DNA from: Haliclona indistincta
Taxonomy: Eukaryota; Porifera; Demospongiae; Haplosclerida; Chalinidae
Direction: 5' to 3'
DNA length: 64,000 nucleotides
Assembly (NCBI GenBank): GCA_964017065.1
Contig: OZ024785.1
Span: 3,634,588 to 3,698,587, forward strand
In this document: positions 58,047 to 64,000 of the stretch, piece after piece
Numbering within the stretch: position 1 is the stretch's first letter
Layout: each line of letters opens with the position of its first letter
Position numbers and translations under genes: made by a program
Notes under the pieces: model-generated
Database searches by the model: none
What the model saw: only the letters and a program-made list of their open reading frames with translations
What the model was told of the DNA's origin: nothing

Positions 58047-59115
58047 CAGTGCAAAAAGGCATTAACTTCCAAAGTGTTAACTAACTGATTAATTTGTCAT
58101 AACTTTTTTTGAGTTGATTTTTTTTCACCGAAACCTTCAATAATACCTTTAGGGGGCTTTAGGCTTCACTAGAAGGTATTTTAAGAATTGTGATGTTTTG
58201 GTGTTAATGAATAATTAGCATTTTAATGGACGCTATAGAAAATAATAAAAATTGATTCTCCTCTTTTAGCATTGTTTGCATCAACTTGCTAGCTATTTAA
58301 TATGATTTAGGTAGGTATGTTTAAGACTTTTACATTAAAAATTAAGTTCTCTAGCTATTTAATTAATTTGACAAATTTAATTAATTTTAACTGATTTTAC
58401 GAAAAACGTTTCAACTTCTTTAATGTTACTAACACATACACTACACTTCACAAACAGTAAGATTATTATAATTATGATGAAAAAAGTTACAGAGCCTTTT
58501 TTTGATAATATGAACACAAAAAATTAATAGTTATGAATATTTTTTTGACCTAGTCAGTTTACACCCACTCTCCTATGAGACCTGTGTATCTTGCTGTACT
58601 TTTTAACCTGGTTTTCTAGCTGTAAACCAGCTTTGAGCCCTTCTAAGTGAGCAAACATGTACTCCCTTGCCTTTCTGAGTTATAGTCATCACCGCAAAAA
58701 CGGAGAAATCCTTCATCATGATCTCTGAGATGCAGTTCTGTGTCAGCGAGACATTCAGCAATCTCCTCAGCAGTTTTAGCTGTAGAAGAAGTCTCCAGCA
58801 CCTTTGATCCTTTGGTTTCTCGAGCTTCATCAAGCTGTAGCAATCTCTTTTTTATGCGAGGCATTGTTGAAGCTCTAAAGCTGCAGAGTAGTACTCGTGG
58901 GTGTGCGTTAATTAGAACTTTTGCGTGGGCGCAGCTGTATTCTGATTGGTCAAAGCTTAGCAACCACCTATATGAATTAGATTACGTAGTAAGTTTACTT
59001 AATGCATAGATCATGCAAAACTAAGCATATATTGACATGGTTGCTATGTGATAGCTATTTTCGTTGTGAAGATATTTGCATTTGAAATTTTGGAAGTTAA
59101 TGCCCTGTTGCACTG
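58047..59115. mobile_element. TA-flanked element with a small minus-strand ORF
   Basis: The ends are CAGTGCAAAAAGGCATTAAC on the left and a complement (GTTAATGCCCTGTTGCACTG) on the right, flanked by TA. Inside, the minus strand from ATG 58865 encodes MPRIKKRLLQLDEARETKGS and continues for 74 residues to 58642, acidic and Lys-rich, with no motif I can name. It could be the first exon of a transposon-borne gene. TA ends starting CAGTG suggest the Tc1/mariner/pogo superfamily. Confidence 0.6.
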
Positions 59116-59160
59116 TAGCATCGCGCATGTTGGTTTGGCTGAACTATAGATAATACAGTA

Positions 59161-60547
59161 CAGTGTAACCTCGGTTATCCGGACAGCTTTGGTCACCGAA
59201 AATTAAGAGTGGCCGGATAACCAAAAAAGTCCGGATAACAAAAAATAAAATGGCGGCCGTTCGCAAGCATCCAAACGATGGCAATACAGGCTTAAATCGT
59301 CAAGATCGCGCCCATCTTGTGTATGCAAACATTGTTTCCTACTGTGGGAAGGTGAAATAAACCAGACAGCTAGGCTACAGAACTGTAGACAACGACGAGC
59401 AAACAGCAGCGTGGTCGTTAATTATAAATAATTATTCATAACTTGTAAAGCAGTGCCTGATATAGGGTCCGCAATGAAAAAAACGAGTGTTACAGATTCA
59501 GCGGGATTGCGTCTCAGCGTGTAAAGTGGGTTGACCCGAACATAGAACAGGTAAAGAGAGAAGCGCCAAGTCCTTCCTTTTTGCAGGAAAAACAAAAAGA
59601 CTTAAAATAACGTGGGCGGAGCTAGCCAATCGCAAATAAAATGCTTTTTATTCGAACAACATTCAACGCCGAAGCTTAGTGATGTTCGTAAGGACGCTCA
59701 GAATCATACTTTCAAGAATTCCGAGGTCTTGGACGTCGCAGCGTCCTTCGTGTGTTGTTTCCAGGTCATAATTTGAAAGGGGGCGGGGCTCCCGAAACGG
59801 CGAAAAAATACTCTTTGGGCTCGAGCGCCTTTGTACATTGTGCTGCAGCAACCCTATTGCAGATTTAACTAAGTTAGGTGACAATGTATCTACATAGCAA
59901 GTTTTATGACGTTTATGCATTTCCTTCCATCTGGCTCAAAAATTTTAAACATTTTTTGAGCCAGATGGAAGGAAGCATGTAAAGTTTATAACATTTGCTG
60001 TGCAGATACATTGTCACCTAACTTAGTTAAATCTGCAATAGGGTTGCTGCAGCACAATGTACAAAAGCGCTCGAGCCCAAATAGTATTTTCTCGCAGTCT
60101 CGGGAGCCCCGCCCCCTTTCAGATTATGACCTGGAAACAACACACGAAGGACGCTGCGACGTCCAAGACCTCGGGATTCTTGAAAGCATGATCCTGAGCG
60201 TCTTTACCAACATCACTAAGCTTCGGCGTTGAATGTTGTTCGAATAAAAGCATTTTAATTGCGATTGGCTAGCTCCGCCCACGTTATTTTAAGTATTTTT
60301 GTTTTTCCTGCAAAAAGGAAGGACTTGGCGCTTCTCTCTTTACCTGTTCTATGTTCGGGTCAACCCACTCTACACGCTGAGACGCAATCCCGCTGAATCT
60401 GTGACAGTCGATTTTTTCATTGCGGACCCTACCTGATAATAATATTCATTGAATTTTGTACATACCAAATATCTAATTATCTTGAAACAGGCTTCTCCAG
60501 CTAATCCGGCCGGATAATCTAGAGTCCGAATAACCGAGGTTGCACTG
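59161..60547. mobile_element. pogo/Tigger-like element, non-autonomous
   Basis: The termini are CAGTGTAACCTCGGTTATCC on the left and a complement (AATAACCGAGGTTGCACTG) on the right, with TA at both sides. The CAGTG-AACCTCGGTTATCCGGA consensus is typical of pogo/Tigger elements. No transposase is left; the interior is occupied by a large foldback. Confidence 0.8.
59463..60431. mobile_element. Large foldback inserted in the pogo-like element
   Basis: Two arms of about 480 bp are nearly perfect reverse complements, starting TAGGGTCCGCAATGAAAAAA, with a minimal loop at about 59945-59950. CCTGATA flanks both ends (59456-59462 and 60432-60438), a 7-bp target duplication. The two 73-85 residue open frames on opposite strands (59663-59920 and 60011-60232) are the same sequence seen twice. 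A solo end of the same family is at 18129. Confidence 0.8.
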
Positions 60548-62292
60548 TACAAGTGGATATGCAACGAGCGTGTACTGCAGTTTGCAAGTTGGTTGTCATA
60601 GTCAATGTGTACATGCTTGATAGTGTGGTTAGCACGGTTGATAGTGTGGTTAGCCTTGTGTAAATTAGCCATACACGGCTTCTCGGTATTACGCAATCGT
60701 TATCACGTGAGTTTAATTCTAATTCTATCGCTATTAGTAAGCTGCTTCTGTTGTGACTTTGTAAGGTTGCTTATGTAAACAGTTATGCCAATCAACTACT
60801 CAGTGGATCTGCGCTGGAGAGCAGTTTGCTTGTGATAATGCACAGAATTAATAGAGCATTATGCTCTCAGACTCACGTGATAACGATTGCGTAATACTGA
60901 GAAGCCGTGTATGGATTTACACAAGGCTAACCACACTATCAACCGTGCTAACCACACTTATCAAGCATGAACACATTGACTATGACAACCAACTTGCAAA
61001 CTGCAGTATACGGAAAATACACGGAGGCTGCTGAAGCAGTCACTGCAGCGGTACTAATGGTCTCTGAGCGTCTTCACACTTGGGCCAGCCCAAGGGTCAA
61101 CTTCAGTAAAATCATGTTCTTGGTGGAATTGTAGGATCCCAGATGTCTTGTAGACCGACTCCAGATATCAATACTGTCCAGCGCAGCAAACTAGCGACAA
61201 CTCGTTGCTCGAGTACAGTGCAATGGTTTGTTACAGTGGTTTTAATCCAAGGACAAGCTGTCCTTGCTTCTTTTTAGACTAAACTAGTCGTACTGAACAT
61301 GTCTGGAGCGTTCTTGTTGTATATTTGAAACTGGAGTTCGTTGTTGTAACTAAATGGGTGCATTTTAAGACGTCCTGTGTTGTATTGTTGCAGCTAGAGC
61401 CAGAATGCTGGTCTGCAGCTCTGATTTGCTTTTTAGACGAAAACTACATGTAGGCTACACTTTCTTCTAGGTGTGGACTGATGATATTATCCATAAGTTC
61501 AGCTCTTTGTACAACTAACCGGAGTGTTTAAAAACACACTGCGCTTCTGAGCAAGCCACAACACACAGTAAAGCACAGCAAAAATTTCATCCTTCATACC
61601 ACAGGTTATTTACAATACTAAGAATTTACTGTGCATAAGCGATATGGTCCATCTATAGAATGGATTTGCTGGAATATCAAGGCATTCTCTTCCTTAATAG
61701 TAGTACAAACGCTGCGAGAAGCTCTACCACTGTCTTGCACGGCTAGCTAGCTGAGTACACGCGCGCTCGCGCGCAAATTCGTTTACGGAATTCCGTAGTT
61801 TTAGATCCGTGTCATTTGCTGCAGTGACGTCTTCACGCACTATAGTAGTATGCGGACTAGCCTCGCCTCAAGTCCACACCCTTCAGTTAGTGGCCTGGTA
61901 ATGACTGTCTGCGCATGCGTTGATTTTTCCAGGAAAATCTGGGAAAACATCGTTGCCATCGTATACGCTGCGTATCGCGCTTAACTGCTCTTCTTTAAAC
62001 GTAATACCTGCATTTCCAACAAGCTGAGATGGCGTACTGTAGCGCTTAGTAATCGATGATATCTGAATTCCCGACATTTTTACAAGGTTTTCCTGGTAAA
62101 ATCAACGCATGCGCAGACAGTCATTACCAGGCCACTAACCGAAGGGTGTGGACTGGAGGCGAGGCTATATGCGGACACGTTGCATATCCACTTGTGTAGG
62201 TTATATCCCGCGTAAGCAGGATATATGACCCGTTATAGCCTCGTACCCAGGCGCTGGTGAGGACAATAAATAAGCGCCTGGTATCTATTGCA
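60548..62292. repeat. Cluster of foldbacks
   Basis: A foldback has arms at about 60570-60715 and 60868-61010 (GTGTGGTTAGCCTTGTGTAA and its complement). A second has arms at 61857-61940 and 62085-62170 (GGCCTGGTAATGACTGTCTG and its complement). The outer pair TACAAGTGGATATGCAACG (60548) and its complement near 62178-62198 may bound an older element enclosing both. The interval 61010-61850 has no supported gene. Confidence 0.6.
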
Positions 62293-62846
62293 GGGATAGA
62301 CTAAGTTCACCCAACCTGAGGTGCGGATGTGTGACGTCACGGGCAGGAAGCACGTGACATGCCCGCGCATGTGTATTATAATAGAATATCACTATAAAGC
62401 CTAGTTCCAATATCAAGTTGGCAACAGGTCTCGGTGGCTCACTGGGTAGGTGTTGTGCATTGCAGCATGGTGTGCTAGGGTTCGATCCCAGGTAAATGCT
62501 ACTTTTTTGGTTCTTTTTTTTCACTAAAAAACCTGTTAGGCAGAGGCTAGCGCTCTTACCGCGGGTCAGTAGCGTTGTTAGCCACGGGTTTGCGCTGTTA
62601 GCTCCGTAGGACGACCCTTCCGACGATCCTTAGTTAGTTAGGAAGACACTTCCGACGATCCTTAGTTAGGAAGACCCTCCCGACGATCCTTAGTTAGTTA
62701 GGAAGACCCTCCTGGCTTTTCGCAGTTAGGCGAAGTGTTTTAAGGTCTTGGGTTTAGGATTTAGTTTTGTTTAGCACGTGAATACCATAGCAACGAGCGT
62801 GACGTAACACATCCGCACTTCAGATTGGGTGAACTTAGTCCATCCC
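62293..62846. mobile_element. Mutator-type MITE with 10-bp target duplication and tRNA-like cargo
   Basis: A 554-bp element with inverted ends GGGATAGACTAAGTTCACCC and near complement. The exact direct repeat ATCTATTGCA occurs at 62283-62292 and 62847-62856. It contains a tRNA-like sequence and a tandem array (about 62615-62712) of CCGACGATCCTTAGTTAGGA units. That is the same array, in the opposite orientation, as in the differently ended element at 18980-19511. Confidence 0.85.
62427..62500 (+). repeat. tRNA-like (SINE-type) sequence
   Basis: TGGCTCACTGGGTAGG fits a pol III A box and AGGGTTCGATCCCA a B box, at tRNA-like spacing, followed by a T-rich run (62503-62522) that could terminate pol III. 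It sits inside the MITE at 62293. It looks like a tRNA-derived SINE head, not a functional tRNA. Confidence 0.5.
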
Positions 62847-62917
62847 ATCTATTGCACACGCATGCGCTAAATATCCGTTTATTTTACTGTAAAATATTCC
62901 GATTATGTCATCAAAAC

Positions 62918-62960
62918 GAGTCCCGTTAAGGGCAGACATTCAACTAGGGTCAAAGGTCAT
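62918..62960 (+). repeat. Solo terminal repeat of the 18980-type element
   Basis: GTCCCGTTAAGGGCAGACAT followed by TCAACTAGGGTCAAAGGTCA is identical to the terminal repeat at 18982-19020, but no opposite end is found in the remaining window. It lies between the MITE and the partial MULE. Confidence 0.6.
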
Positions 62961-63191
62961 AAATTTAACCCTTGTAGTGCGCGGCCGATTTCGCGGGAAT
63001 CTAGCAGCTGATTCGAGTTTATACTCAACTTACTATCGTGAGTCTAGGACTCTAGGTTTCTCTAACAAGCTATTTGGGCACAGAGAGCACTATTTGTACA
63101 CACGTACAAGCGGTACCGTACGCTGAGCGCCAACTCAGTCCCACTACGGTTGCTGTGATCGAGGTCTCGACTAGCATAAACCTCTGTATTA

Positions 63192-64000
63192 ATGGCAGGC
63201 ATAAAAGAAGCATCAAGCAACAAGGAGAATGAGCTAGTACAGGTGATCAGTTTGTTATTCATAGAATTATAACGAACACAAGTTATCTCATGAAAATTTA
63301 TTATTGTAAAGGTGAGGTTCAGATGTGATGTAAGTGGGTGTGCAAAAGAGTACTCCCGTAAGAGCACTCTACAGCAACATATGAAGAGTGTTCACAAAAT
63401 GGAAGGAGCCAAGCCTGGACGTTTCATCTGTACTCAATGTGATAGGTCATTCTATCATGCGACAAAGCTCGTTACTCACTGTCAAGATGATCATCAACTA
63501 GACATCTGTATGAAACACTTATAATTAACATTGCAGTATTTGGATTTGAATTATTTCTTACAGTGATAAGACGTTGAAGTTTCCAAATTGGAGTACATTC
63601 CTTAACTGGAAGGAGGAGGAAGAGGCCAGTACACATACATTTTATGTCCAGCCCAAAGGAGAGACATCATCTGGGCAGAGCACAGATAGTAATAAATAAT
63701 TATTGTATTATTAATTAATTTTATTATTGGCTACACTAGACCCAACAAGGACACAACAGTATGTATGCTGTAGAGATGGCAACAAGCGAGACCATCATCA
63801 TCTAGAAAATCAGAACAAAACAGAACAAACAAGAGCCAGCAGTACATCTCGGAAAATCAACAGTTATTGCATTTCAAGAATAGTTGCAACAGAAGAGCTG
63901 AAGAGTGAGAAGGTGGAGGTCTACTACATTTCTACGCACACTAACCATCCGCTTGGCATTGATGAATGCAAGCACCTCCCACTGCCACCATCAGTGAAAA
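63192..64000 (+). CDS. MULE-2 transposase, N-terminal part (runs off window)
   Basis: Exon 1 starts at ATG 63192 (MAGIKEASSNKENELVQ) and ends at a donor at 63242. The next exon encodes two C2H2 fingers (FRCDVSGCAKEY and FICTQCDRSFYHATKL), as in MULE-1. It continues with WSTFLNWKEEEEASTHTFYV at about 63585-63650, the counterpart of EFLQWKALEEKKTYTWYIKP in MULE-1. The last exon ends with YYISTHTNHPLGIDECKHL at the window edge. The DDE, SWIM, CXXC and OTU parts would lie beyond 64000. The splice after the finger exon is one base out of phase in my reading, so the copy may be damaged. Confidence 0.65.

Noticed and set aside
59663..60232. Two similar 73-85 residue open frames on opposite strands
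   Set aside because: They are the same DNA read from both arms of a foldback; the similarity comes from the palindrome, not from gene duplication.

Overview
The window is eukaryotic, A+T-rich genomic DNA. Genes are split into many small exons (about 30-350 bp) by mostly short GT-AG introns with consistent phases, and the intergenic DNA is packed with terminal-inverted-repeat (TIR) and foldback DNA transposons. I found no operons, Shine-Dalgarno sites or bacterial genes. Ig plus fibronectin-type receptors with tyrosine-based tails, very short introns and a dense MITE load suggest an early-branching animal, most likely a demosponge. This is inference; I could not search a database.

The main content is a tandem plus-strand cluster of related single-pass membrane receptors. 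R1 (1667-6739) has a readable ectodomain, a membrane segment and a tail with no end found. R2 (11219-16436) is a decaying copy. R3 (29890-36555) is a complete receptor with four ITIM-like tyrosine motifs. R4 (55901-57888) is a complete receptor with a short acidic tail. Fragments of further copies lie near 48.1 kb and 51.2-52.5 kb. All share one ground plan: signal peptide, Ig-like domain, fibronectin III-like domain, two more beta-sandwich-like modules, stalk, membrane helix and variable tail, with one exon per module and nearly all junctions in phase 1. The stalk-proximal module is almost identical between copies, while the Ig domain and the tails differ. That pattern resembles recognition-receptor families such as cnidarian allorecognition genes.

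Directly downstream of R3, and phase-compatible with it, is a 14-exon gene (37773-45834). It encodes a degenerate superfamily-1 helicase-like RecA domain of the HELZ/MOV10 type with the Walker A site lost. It could be its own gene or, through one alternative splice, the long tail of R3. A small secreted-protein gene (49210-50775) lies between R3 and R4.

Mobile DNA fills the rest. A 6.3-kb Mutator-like element (19958-26225) encodes an unusual transposase with two C2H2 fingers, a MULE DDE domain, a SWIM finger, a CXXC finger and an OTU protease domain. A related element starts at 63192 and runs off the window. Other elements are MITEs with clear 9-10 bp target duplications, TTAA-flanked elements, TA-flanked pogo/Tigger-like elements, a four-copy composite repeat with an embedded foldback, two tRNA-like modules and several levels of nested insertion.
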